Position numbers and translations under genes: made by a program
The notes under the pieces: model-generated
Told to the model about the DNA's origin: nothing
What the model saw: only the letters and a program-made list of their open reading frames with translations
The model's database searches: none
Assembly (NCBI RefSeq): GCF_000264905.1
Contig: NW_006763133.1
Span: 2,923,152-2,987,151, forward strand
DNA from: Stereum hirsutum FP-91666 SS1
Taxonomy: Eukaryota; Basidiomycota; Agaricomycetes; Russulales; Stereaceae
Length of the DNA: 64,000 bases
Direction of reading: 5' to 3'
In this document: piece after piece, positions 12,535 to 22,629 of the stretch
Position numbering within the stretch: position 1 is the first letter of the stretch
Layout: the number at the start of each line of letters is the position of its first letter

Positions 12535-13148
12535 CTTGAGGGGTATGGAAGGTGGTGGTGGTCGGACGGAGAGGATTCGATGCGACGCGACGAAGCTTTT
12601 GTGGCGCGAAATGAGTCACGTGAATCGTCGTTCTTGAAAGCACGCCGAGCACCTGGAGCATGGCGTATACAACCCCGTTCCGATGAATTCAATAAATACC
12701 AGTTACTCCCGCAGACAGATACAGACCTTATTAAAATCCAAAACATTCATCGGGTGGAAAACATTAAATGAAACTGGGAATTTATGCAGGGAAAACATGG
12801 ACAAGGAACGACCAACGGACGTGTCAGACTGAACACATGCTATGTGACACGTATCTTCGAAGATTTGACCCTCCAGCATTCCATTTTTTTTTGTTAATGG
12901 ATCCATTGAACAGAATCGCTAGTTAGCCGATAACCTTATGGTGAGCGGAGGCATCGGCGAATGGACAAACAATGCCCCAAATCCAGTAAAGCCTGAAGCC
13001 GCCATGCATTATGCCAGTCCTTACAAGCGATGAATGCGCGAGCGCTAAGGACTAAGGATAATACGGTCAGAAAGCACTGGATTATAATTACAACGTGGAG
13101 GATAAGATTAAAAATACAGAGGATGAAGGTCACGCACGACAGCCGGAA
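12535..13148. other. Spacer between TAF7 and HOP1
   Basis: 614 bp between the stop of TAF7 and the start of HOP1, both on the minus strand. It should hold the HOP1 promoter and the TAF7 3' UTR; no further gene was found. Confidence 0.5.
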
Positions 13149-14917
13149 CTACCCTGCAGCAACATCCATACCGTCATCTTCACCATCACCACCAAACAGA
13201 TCCATATCCTCATCAATCATATCGGGTGGTCCTTGCTGAGGGATGCCGAGTGGTCCAGGGGGTCCACTCATCGCCATGGCAAGCTCCATGGCCAACTCCA
13301 TGTCGCCGTGACCGCCCTCCTCACCGTCATCGTCACCCTCACCCGCTCCTTCCCCGCCTGAATCATCTCCAGCCCCATCATCTTCCGGAAGTCCCAGCTT
13401 TTTCCTCCTCGCCTTTTCCCTCATCTCGTCCCTCTGCGCTCTCTTCATTTCCAGGTCCGCACTCAACTTCTTCAACATATCCTCGAACCTCCTCCTGATC
13501 AGCGGGTTGCCCGCACTAGCCACCTCGTGCTCCTTCTTCTGAACCGCCTTCTCCAAGTCTCCGATCTCTTCATTCAAGAGCTGACGAGCCTGTGTGATCT
13601 CGTCATCCTCGTCCTCGTCCTCATCATCCTCGTCTTCATCTTCACTCTCCTCATCTTCTTCGTCCTCTTCTTCATCCCCCTGCTCGTCATTGAGCGCGAG
13701 ATCAAGTTCGGCTGCGAGCTCCTCATCGATGTCACCGTCTCCTTCGTCATCCTCGTCTAGCTCCTCGTCATCGCTATGTTTCTCTAATGCGCCTGCAGCA
13801 GGTGTGGGAGCGTCACCGAGCTCAGAAGCGAGGCCACCGGGTGTTTGAGGGTCGAGAGGTTCATCCTCCCGCTCAAGGTATTCGGAGTCTGAAAGGTCGG
13901 GATTGACGTTATCGAGGACGTCTGAACGTAATGAATGATAGGGTCAATATCCTCAGCGTTAGCTATACTGATAGATTGACACGAACCGAACTTGACCTCG
14001 TCAGCCATAGAATCTTCCTCCAGCAATCGTTCGACTTCTTGCTCGACGCTCTCGATAGTCCGCTTGTTGATACGCTTCCGAAAACGACGTTTGCGGACAT
14101 GGTGGAGGGGTGGTGAGATACCGTGTGGCCAGATGAAGTCGTCAATATTGAATGTTTTGTTGCTCCCTAGCGCATCCTCGTTTGGGATCTTATCTTCAAC
14201 CAGCAACATCTACACACAACGCTTAGATGTCAGAACAGAACAAATTCCAGAGAAAGCGAGGGTGTCGACCTGACATATGTCTGCGACCTTGAACATCTGC
14301 TTATTGTCGAGCGTCTTCTGTGACTCGATGATGCATGGCAGGTCGACGAGTTTAGAGGAGTATATGTGATTTCCTATGTGGAAAACAGCTCTTCGAGAGT
14401 CTATCACACGCAAAAAAGCGAAAATGCCGTATCAGAGCAGGAAAACGTACAAGATATCCGGGAGTAAGCCATAACGCCACGCACCTTTGAATTTGAACCA
14501 CACGTCCGGTCCAACCTCCCTACTAGCCACCGCCTTCTTCAACCTCTCACAGTCTTCTCCCTCCGGCATCCTAAGGATGAACTGCTCCTCGAATGAAAGC
14601 TCTTCATCGTCCGAGTCGAGTTCCCTATCATACGGACCAAGAAAGCTGACACCAGGAGCATTGGCAGCGGCTTTGTCGCTCAGCTTCAGTTTGAGCTTTG
14701 GTGCGAAGCGACTTTTGGTGTGAGAGCGGGTTGTACGTTCCGTGGAGACGAAGTCGGGGTCATAGCTAGGAGAGCCTCGTCGACGAGCGGCGGCACGTTG
14801 GGGTCGGGTGCTCGTCGTTGTCGGAGTCGAAGTTGAGGCAACAGGGTGAGTGTGGTTGCCATTAGTAAGCGGTTTCTGGGGCTCAAAGTCGTCAACGACA
14901 ATGAGGTCTTCGTCCAT
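13149..14917 (-). CDS. TAF7: TFIID subunit TAF7 (TAFII55 domain)
   Basis: Start ATG is 14917-14915 (MDEDLIVVDDFEPQ) and stop is at 13149-13151. The TAFII55 domain begins with ELSFEEQFILRMPEGEDCERLKK (about residue 100) and continues over introns as DVWFKFK, DSRRAVFHIGNHIYSSKLVDLP, CIIESQKTLDNKQMFKVADICQ, MLLVEDKIPNE, and the WPHGISPPLHHVRKRRFRKR motif, all diagnostic of TAF7. A very acidic stretch with long runs of Asp and Glu follows (bases about 13590-13780), then a coiled coil (EIGDLEKAVQKKEHEVA) and a Gly/Met-rich tail. TAF7 binds TAF1 inside TFIID and restrains its activity until the pre-initiation complex is complete. The start was chosen because the upstream in-frame extension from 15052 is basic, lacks conservation and would overlap the neighbouring promoter. 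Confidence 0.92.
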
Positions 14918-15080
14918 GACTGTGGAGCAAGAGTGCGGGGAAGTCGAAAAGCTAGAACAGCGGAGAGCAAGAAGAGTGTGGCGAGCAACGATGCAGGGCG
15001 AGACGCGACGGCGGGTCGCCGGCCCGGAGACGCGTCCCTCTTCGCGGTTCACCTATATTTCTCTCGTAGAGTTGGCCACC
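14918..15080. promoter_or_regulatory. 163-bp bidirectional promoter (TAF7 / SAM37)
   Basis: Only 163 bp separate the start codons of the divergent TAF7 and SAM37 genes, so both must be served from one nucleosome-free region. No TATA box is evident. The right start codon sits in GCCACCATGG, a perfect Kozak context. Confidence 0.55.
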
Positions 15081-16556
15081 ATGGCGAACATCCTGGGCAC
15101 GCCCGTCCTCCACATCTATCCAGGAAAATGGGACCTTCCCTCCATTGATCCAGCTAGTCTTGCCTCAGTGCTTTATCTCCAACTTGCCATCCCACACCGC
15201 TTCTCAGTAATCGAGTGTGCCAATCCAGACGAGAGTCCCAGTGGTGGGTATGATACCTCATTTCTCCTCGTTGACGTCCCGGAACTATCTGCTCAATATT
15301 TTCTTTGTGTAGGACAGTTTCCCTACTTGACTCATGGAAATCACCTTGCCGCGCCTCTGTCCACCATCATAAAATATGTTTCGGGTCTGTCGCCGAACTC
15401 TCTACCTGTCCAGGATGAGTCTGGCGCGGAACAGATATTCTCCACCAACCTCGATGCGCTGCTCAGTCCTGTTGAACGTGCCCAGCGAACAGCTTGGTGT
15501 GCTCATATCCTGACTACACTCGGAGACCTTGTCGTGCGCATCCTATTCTCTGAATTTGCAGTGAATATATTGTGCTCATTCAAAGCTCTGGCAGGCTCAT
15601 AACTTCTACTCCGTCCCAACGAATTACACCGGCGTGACCCACCCAGCCCTCATCTCTTTCCTCTCGGTTCCACAGAGGTACTATGTCCCACATCGTATGC
15701 GCGAGATGCATCAAAACCGGCTTGCTGCCAGCGGTCTGTGGGATGTTGATGCAGAAGAAGTAGAGGATAAGGAGGCCGAAAAGAAGTTCGGTCAAAAGAA
15801 GGAGGAGAAGGCAGACCCAAAGAAAATCTTCAAAGAGACATTCCAGAGGGAGAGAGTAAGCCTATTTATCTGTGAGCTCTGTTGTATTTGGGCTTGACTA
15901 ATAGCTGGGGTTTAGGTGCTTGACCGAGCAAGGGACGCCTTCGACCTCTACTCACGTCTACTGGGCGAGAATCGGTTCTTTTACTACGACCGGTAGGCTA
16001 CTTGAGACATCTCAAACTCTGGAACGGAGGGATACTAACACCATGACGTCGTTGTAGTCCAACGTCTATCGATGTCTTCCTCGCCGCACACATCCTTCTC
16101 ATGCTCAAACCACCCTTCCCAAACCCCTTCCTCGCCTCCCTACTAGAATCTTCCTATCCAACCCTCGTCTCGCATGCTGACCGTGTCCTCCGCACGGCCT
16201 TCCCCACCCTGGCCATCGCGCCGGCCCAAGAGACCTACAAAACCCAGCTGCACATGCTCCCACCCGAAACCTACTCCATACGTTCCCTACTCCCCTCCTT
16301 CACGTCCTGGTCGGCCAACCCTGCCGGTCTGTTCCATAGACGGGGTGCTACAGAGGAGAAAAGCGAGGAGGATAAGCGGTTTGATAGAATGAGGCGGTTG
16401 TGGATCGGGATGGCGGCGTTGGGGACTGTGGGGTTCTGGGTACTTTATGGGCCGAGGTTTCGTCTTGTGGTCCCAGACGAGGAGGATGAAGAAGGGTTCG
16501 TAGAGGAGTTCGAAGAGGGTGAAGAAGAGGAAGGTGACGGTGAGGGCGATGAGTAG
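15081..16556 (+). CDS. SAM37: Sam37/metaxin-like subunit of the mitochondrial outer-membrane SAM complex
   Basis: ATG 15081 in a perfect Kozak context opens MANILGTPVLHIYPGKWDLPSID; stop TAG is 16554-16556. Five exons are likely. The protein has the two GST-like parts of metaxin/Tom37 proteins: an N-terminal thioredoxin-like part (PSIDPASLASVLYLQLAIPHRFSVIECANPDESPSG) and a C-terminal helical part containing GENRFFYYDRPTSIDVFLAAHILLML, where the usual signature is FG..PTslDa. Between them is a charged linker (EEVEDKEAEKKFGQKKEEK). One hydrophobic segment, WIGMAALGTVGFWVLYG, is near the C-terminus, followed by a strongly acidic tail. Sam37 works with Sam50 and Sam35 to release beta-barrel precursors into the outer membrane. 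The tail segment could anchor it there. Confidence 0.85.
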
Positions 16557-16731
16557 AAAGTGTATTCTGCTATAATGGATTTGGCTGCGTATAACTGAAG
16601 ATCCCGGCGGGTTTCGCAGCTGATTTGCGGGACTGACGATGCACAAAGTTCTCGCAAAAGAGCCGAATCTCTTTGGAGGCCTGTTCACATCATGAATTGG
16701 AATATGAAGAGACAGAAGGCCACATATTTCA

Positions 16732-16813
16732 GGCGCTATAGCCAAGTGGTTACGGCGACAGATTAGAAATCTGTTTCCCTATGGGAGCGCAGGTTCAAAT
16801 CCTGCTGGCGTCG
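16732..16813 (+). tRNA. tRNA-Ser (anticodon AGA), no intron
   Basis: The sequence folds as a class II tRNA. The acceptor stem GGCGCTA (16732-16738) pairs with TGGCGTC (16806-16812), with two G-T wobbles, and G16813 is the discriminator. The D arm is GCC..GGC, the anticodon stem ACAGA/TCTGT holds the loop TTAGAAA with anticodon AGA, there is a long variable arm, and the T arm is GCAGG TTCAAAT CCTGC. The A box lies in TAGCCAAGTGG and the B box in GGTTCAAATCC. The gene lies between two same-strand protein genes, ending 125 bp before the OTU1 start codon. Confidence 0.95.
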
Positions 16814-16938
16814 TCTTTCTTGCGATATGTTTGCAGACATCTTTTACTTCACGGTGCGTGGCGACGTCATCGATTGAGTCGTCTGCTCGCGGGACATTCA
16901 TTTCTTGTCTGCACGCAGCGTTCGCACTTGTTCTCATC

Positions 16939-18358
16939 ATGGCTCCCATCCGGCTTCGCCATCCCAAGGGCGTCCTAACCCTTCAAGTCGACTTCGAGTC
17001 GTTCACCGTCCAGGATCTTCAGCAGGAAATATTCGCAGCCTCGGAGATCCCACCCTCAGCCCAAGACCGTGCGTCATCCATCGAGCATCACATTGACTCG
17101 TCCTCAGCGCTCGCACTCTTCATCTCTCTACAGTTAGAGCAGGATATCCACCCAAACAACTCACCGGTATTGTCCCTGAGCTTCCCCTCTCGAGTCTAGC
17201 GATTTCGCCAGGCGAACAGCTCATCGTCACTGAGAAGCCTTCGTCTCGCTCTGCTGCACCTGTATCGACTGGTGGTGCTTCGTCTGCACGACCTTCTGGA
17301 CCATCGTTGCCTGTTGATCCTGGAGCTAGAATTGTGAACCCACCGGCGTCCATACCACCGTTTGCATCTTCAGCGGGAACTTCGTCACGATCCGCTGCTG
17401 GGGGCGGAGGCGATGGAGGTCCTGATTATGTAGAAGTGGGCGGACAATACCTCGTACATCAGGTACGTGATACAACTCCCGGAGATGGAAATATCACTGA
17501 GGGCGTGAATGCTACGTGTAGATTGTGCCAGATGATAACTCATGTCTGTTCTCTTCTGTGGCGTTGGTCTTTGAGCAAGACATGAAGAAGTCGAAAACTA
17601 TCCGACAGAGTACGTCTGAGTATCCTACGGATATGATCATGCTATCATTAATACTTACTGCTTCTCATATAGTCGTTGCTGATGCCATCCGTGACGACTC
17701 CGAAACATGGACTGAAGCCATCCTCGGGTACGTCTCCGCCTCTCGCCACACTCCCTTCCATTCTCCCCTATTCATCGCCATCTCACAACCACCCACCCAC
17801 CAGACGTTCCCGCATAGACTACATCTCCACCATCCTCTCCCCCAACTCCTGGGGCGGCGCCATCGAACTATCCATCCTCGCCACCCACTACTCCACCGAA
17901 ATCGCGTCCATCGACGTCGAAACGGGCCGCATCGACCACTTCACCCCTTCCACCGGATCCTCGACAGGCAATCGCGTACTCCTCATCTATAGCGGGATAC
18001 ATTACGATGCGGCGGTGCTAGCGCCAGAGCTCGGCGTCCCTGCGGACTTCTGTACGAGTATTGTTCCGATCTTGGGAGAGGATGAGGGGAGCGATGAGGT
18101 GTTGGAGGCGTTGAAGGGGTTGGCGGGGAAGTTGAGAGAGAAAAGGAAGTTTACGAATACGGCGACGTTTGATTTGAAGTGCGAGGTGCGTTTTGCGTTG
18201 TCGTTTCTTCCGCTCTATCCTTTCTTTTTGTTGCAAGTAATGTTGATCGGTTTGTTGGTTGTGCATAGGTTTGTGGCAAGGGCTTGAAAGGTGAGAAGGA
18301 GGCAAGTGCTCATGCGAGCGAGACGGGACATGTCAAGTTTGGAGAATATACCGCGTAG
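16939..18358 (+). CDS. OTU1: OTU1/YOD1-type deubiquitinase
   Basis: ATG 16939 opens MAPIRLRHPKGVLTLQVD, a ubiquitin-fold (UBX-like) N-terminal domain that in Otu1 binds Cdc48/p97. A Ser/Gly/Pro-rich linker follows. The OTU cysteine protease core begins with VPDDNSCLFSSVALVFEQD, carrying the catalytic Asp and Cys, continues through WGGAIELSILATHY, and has the catalytic His in IYSGIHYDAAVLAPE. The last exon supplies a C2H2 zinc finger: CEVCGKGLKGEKEAS with His residues in AHASETGHVKFGEYTA before stop TAG 18356-18358. This is the full domain order of yeast Otu1. The enzyme trims ubiquitin chains on Cdc48 substrates, for example in ER-associated degradation. About six exons are present. Confidence 0.93.
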
Positions 18359-18612
18359 AAGTTGGGTTCTGGACGGTTCAAATCAATATTGTGTATTTCA
18401 CCCCGGAAGTTACTGGTGTATCGTTATGCGCTATCCGTGTATTCCCTGTTGCCCGGTTGTTGTACTGAGTATGCCCACTACCGTGTCCTATGCCAATGTG
18501 AATACACGAACCCTGACGTTGACTGGAGGACGATAGCAATGCCAAAATGGTCGAGCGGGGGCTCGGCTTTGTGACATAAACAAGCAGGAAAACCTAGCCC
18601 TGGTTCCTAAAC

Positions 18613-18888
18613 AAAAAAAATGTGCCATGTAGTGCAGACTGAGCCACTCGGGTTTTTTCATTTTTATCTTCACAGGAAGCCCGGAATTAAACCTGCAATG
18701 TAGCGTGCTCTCAGCCTGCTTGGGGTGCCGCGATGTGGCATCGGACTGTGTTGAACCAGCCACCTCGGAAGAGCTCGGAAGTGGCCGGGATTCTTTAGTG
18801 ACAGCAATATCCGATACACCATCGCGGCGGTGATTGTATTGGGCGTACATGGGCTATATGCACCACTTTTGTTGTACAAAACAATATC
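18613..18888 (-). repeat. Structured short repeat, copy 1 (SINE-like)
   Basis: About 270 bp match, in inverse orientation, the elements at 50163-50429 and 50667-50931. Conserved parts in element order are the small hairpin GCCAC..GTGG, a 20-base arm GCCGCGATGGTGTATCGGAT with its near-perfect inverted partner about 85 nt later, a GTAG..CTAC hairpin, a GCAGG..CCTGC hairpin, and the tail CCCGAGTGGCTCAGTCTGCAC followed by a T run (A run at 18613-18620 on the plus strand). It lies 255 bp beyond the OTU1 stop in a 3'-3' spacer. Confidence 0.75.
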
Positions 18889-19484
18889 CTCTTGTCAGAG
18901 TTTGTATGTGCTCGACGACACAGGAGAGCGGCCACCATTATGCTCTAATAGATCGCACAGCGGGGTCCAAAGAAATCCAAGAAAGAGCCCACTTGTCATG
19001 GGAGTGTAGATAATAACTGTCATAAAGTATCTGGTAGACTGTTAGAAAAAAAGCATAATTGCTCAGACGATACAAGAGAGCTCGATCGTACTCAGCACGT
19101 ATATAGGAGAAACATCGAGAAGATATAGAGACGTTATAGCGTCAGTACACAGACACAAGATGGTGGAGCCAAAGAGATGTTACGAGACAAGAAAATACGG
19201 CCATGGTCACCCATAGTAATCAGGTACAGGACAAGAATATAGGAGAGAATAAGCAATACTCAAGACAAGAAAGGCCGAAGGCCTTGGATAGGCGTGAAAA
19301 GCAAAGAAGATCGGACAACGAACGAGTCGTGAGCTAGGGAAACATTCAACTGATCAGCAAGGGCTTTCAAACAATTCTTGGAACAGAGAAGACGGTACTC
19401 ACAGTCGTGATAGTAAGCATGCAGCACAGCGAGATCCAAAAACAAAGCAAACTAGCGATACAGAAAACCTATGCCATGAACTCG
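18889..19484. other. Convergent 3'-3' spacer
   Basis: About 600 bp with no supportable gene; it is the 3' flank of the leftward gene ending at 19485. Purine-rich tracts are seen near 19120-19280. Confidence 0.45.
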
Positions 19485-21908
19485 TCACGCCTCATCAGAG
19501 TCATTCGGTTCATCGGCCAGTACGCTCTCCCACCACTTCAAGATCTCCCTTCCCTTCTTGCCCAGTTTGATGTTCACATCGCTCCTCGTCTTCCACTCCA
19601 TACGCTCTACTCCATAGCCTTCCCACCGTATCAAAAAGTATAGCCCTTTGCCATGCTTCATCTGTGCCACAATCGTCTCGATGGCTTTCCTCGGCTGGCC
19701 ATTGTTCCCATATCGTAGAGAACTGACGACCTCGCGCCTGTACTCCTCTGGGCCCCGGGCACCGGTGAAGTGTCGGAGACGAGAGGCGGGGAAAGAGGCG
19801 AGCCATGGCTTACTATCGGGCCCGAGTGAGATGTCCAGCTTCCATTGGGTGGGCTCGCCGGAAGACATGGATTTGACCATGTCGAGCACCTTGAAAGGGC
19901 CCTCCCAGGTGGCGAGGGCTCCAGGAAGACCCTCTCTGTCCGTTCGAAGTTGAGAGGGGAAGTAAGTGCGGACGAGGACCAACTGCCCTTTGGCGAACTC
20001 GTTGGGATTTGGGAGTGCCTTTGCATGGGTGATGGGCGATGGCAACGGCGATTCTACGTCCTGGAACTGACCATCATACGCAGGAAAGTGTTAGCATGCA
20101 CATAGTTGACTGTATATTGTAGAAACCTCCGCACCTCCGCACCGATATCCATTTCTTCGTACGGATAGGGTGTCAATGGAGAAGATAGACCAAGTGGTCG
20201 ACCATACACATGGTCGAGGTTCTGCAACTCTTGTTGCTTATCTGCGCCGCCCCTTGGGATGCACAACTCTCGTTAGCAAGATGGTGCGCACAGAGGATGT
20301 TGAAGAAGAGACCCACTTTTTCTTGCGCATAGTATGAGGCGTAGCCACAGCACGCTTGTGGTCAGCAGGACGTGCAGCTCCTTTCTTAGTGGGAGGTTCA
20401 TACTCGTCGTCGGAGTCGTGGTGTGTCCGTTTCTTCGAGACTGTACCAGGCGGATGAGCGTCATCGATGGAGAGGTCTTCCTCCGAGTCAAAAGAGCCGT
20501 TTACGACGTCTGCCAACGCCGTTCGGGGCGAGATGATATCTTCTTCATCTTGCAAGCGAACCTTAGTAAGCCTAGCGTTGATAGGGTTGACATGTCGATG
20601 GTGCTCGGAAACTGGTGAAGATTCCGATGTCGGTTCATTTGCCGTATCGGATGAGTCTTGTACCCGGGGATGAGAGCGAGAGCGCGTCCTTGATGCCTAC
20701 AAGAGTAGTTGAGTATCCACGACTGTCTCAGATGCCGGTGATAAAGACGCGTACAACGGTGGCGTAAGGTCGAGCATTTCGTGACTGAGAGCGAGGCGGG
20801 ACGACTACACCAACGAAAGTACTCTTCGTCTAAACGCATCGATTGATCAGAGTAGACTCAACGGTCGATACCAAAAGGATTTACCGATCGTGCACTCTGA
20901 GATTGTGAAGCAGGATATTCTTGCACGGATTTCTGAAAGGAGCCGCAATTGAGGTCAAGACATGCAAATGTCGTCACATTCCTGGAGAGGACTCACCCTG
21001 GGCCTCGCGGGCGTAGCTCGTTGTGCAACGCGTCCTCTCGTATCGGCTTGCGTGTGATCAGGTCGCTGCTACAAAAAAAAAGGTAAGTCTTGTGACATGA
21101 CCAAACTTAGGTTACGTACCGGGCTACTCTCCGGAGACGGTGACGGAGGCTTCGAGCGGTAAGAGGAGTTAGACTAAATCCCAAAGAGTAAACACTATTG
21201 CCATAACCTCAGCAGAAAGAGAGGAAACCAGTTCTCACCGTGATCTGAGTCATGCTGGTCTCCGCGCTCGAAGGTTGTGAAGGATGAGGCGACGATGAGC
21301 TTGGTGCCAAAAAAGCACCGTCTTCAGAGTTGTCCCTCATTGCCATTCGACTCGCAGGTTTCGATGAACGGGATTGGGTTCGCCCCCGTCTGCTGTCATC
21401 CTCTTGGTACGCAGAGGTTCGCGGACGAGCTGAGGATAGGACATCGACAAAAGACGGACGCCGAGACAAGGCTGTTCGCTGTGTCTGACATAGCGGAGAT
21501 GTTGGCTGGAGGCGGAGCTGGTAACAGGGACGAAATGCGCACCGGAGTAGGACGAGATGTAGCAGACTGAAGCTGCTTCTGAAGGTCTTCAATTTGCCTG
21601 TCTCGCTCAGCAATCTTCTTCTCCAGGCGGTGTTGAATATTCGTGAATTGGGCGGTGAGCTCCTCCATACGGGCGTCGTCAGTAGCCTGGTCCTCCTCCA
21701 TGCGAGTCATCCTCTCTACTTCCAGCGCATCGAGGATCTCCTGAGCACGATCGCGTTGTGATTCGCATCGTTTAAGTTGTGTGGCGAGACGTTTCTCTGA
21801 TGTGGCAAGGGTTTCCACCGTAATCTGGAGGTTGCCGTTCTCCTCTTCAAGCTCCCGGCACCGCGTCTCAATCGACGCGACTGCTGCAGCAACACTCCCG
21901 ACGAGCAT
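19485..21908 (-). CDS. Coiled-coil protein with integrase-C-terminus-like and chromodomain-like module
   Basis: ATG 21908-21906 opens a long coiled coil of about 120 residues (SIETRCRELEEENGNLQ, then EKKIAERDRQIEDLQKQLQS). Removing a 65-nt intron joins TSRPTP to RTALSRRPSFVDVL in frame. A long Ser/Pro/Arg-rich disordered part follows, then an acidic and nuclear-signal exon (SIDDAHPPGTVSKKRTHHDS, PPTKKGAARP). The C-terminal exons carry NLDHVYGRPLGL, then FAKGQLVLVRTYFPSQL, ATWEGPFKVLDMV, WLASFPASRLRHFTG, and finally AIETIVAQMKHGKGLYFLIR with WEGYGVERMEW. The last parts resemble the C-terminal domain plus chromodomain of Ty3/Gypsy integrases (G-x-x-V-x-L, W-x-GPF, then Y-L-I-R-W-x-G-Y). No RT, RNase H or integrase core is seen, and introns are present, so this looks like a host gene that captured the module, or a chromodomain protein of other origin. 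Stop is at 19485-19487. Exon limits in the middle are approximate. Confidence 0.6.
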
Positions 21909-22629
21909 TGCTAGTCAACTTGTGGTATAGAGATGGGCCGAGTTAGTGCAAGACTAGGGGTAGGGATGAAGGATAGAAAGGGGCAGAAAGGGATAGGGTC
22001 CAAGCTGCTCTGGCGACAAGGGCCCAAAGGACAAGACCATGTTGGACATTTCCATTCTAGGTCTATTTTCTCACACTTGTTTACGCGTGTAGACACGCCG
22101 TGATCCACGCGATCGGCTCATGGTGACGACACGCGTTGCCCGAGTGCTTGGCGTCCTCGGGTCCATACAGGTCCGTGCGACTTCGTAAAAAGTCCATCTC
22201 TCCGAACCAACGCAATGCCACCGCTAGCCTCTCCTTCGTACTCAGCGACTCGGACCTCCACGCCAACGAAAATTTCGAGGCTGGCATATAAAAGTGGTCG
22301 CTGTATTCTTTCAAGAAAGTTGCCCTTACCGCTTGCGCTCTCGTACAGGACTTTTTCATCTGCGTCTCATCTGAATTGCCCACTCTGTTCAGTCTGTGAA
22401 GGGCCAGTACTTATACTAGAGATTTTAGCTGAGACATGACGCCCTCCTCTGATTCCGATGATGCTCACTCGGTAGGTTCCCTGACCTTTATATCAGCCTA
22501 TTACCCCTCACGCATACCTTAAGAAAGCCCCGTTCGAGGTTCAAGAGCGGGGCCTGCAAACAGCGATGCCCCCTTTCGAAAGGTCGCTCAACTCGCGATA
22601 AAACTATCGGGCCCGAATGCTTACTCTAA
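21909..22629. promoter_or_regulatory. Divergent promoter region with a possible upstream ORF
   Basis: 721 bp lie between two divergent start codons. ATG 22438 opens a short acidic peptide (MTPSSDSDDAHS); with a possible GTAGGT..AAG intron it continues (KAPFEVQERG) and stops about 30 nt before the transporter start. It could act as an upstream ORF of the transporter, but this is only a reading of the sequence. A 100-codon frame on the minus strand (22081-22383) shows no recognisable motif. Confidence 0.3.

Noticed and set aside
16845..16938. An OTU1 start upstream of ATG 16939
   Set aside because: Upstream in-frame codons encode no conserved sequence and run towards the tRNA gene; MAPIRLRHPKG fits the family's N-terminus.
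19485..21908. A complete Ty3/Gypsy retrotransposon
   Set aside because: No reverse transcriptase, RNase H, protease, integrase core or long terminal repeats are seen; only the integrase-tail-like part is present.
22081..22383. 100-codon minus-strand frame between two divergent genes
   Set aside because: No motif, no splice support, and it sits in a promoter region; it may be chance.
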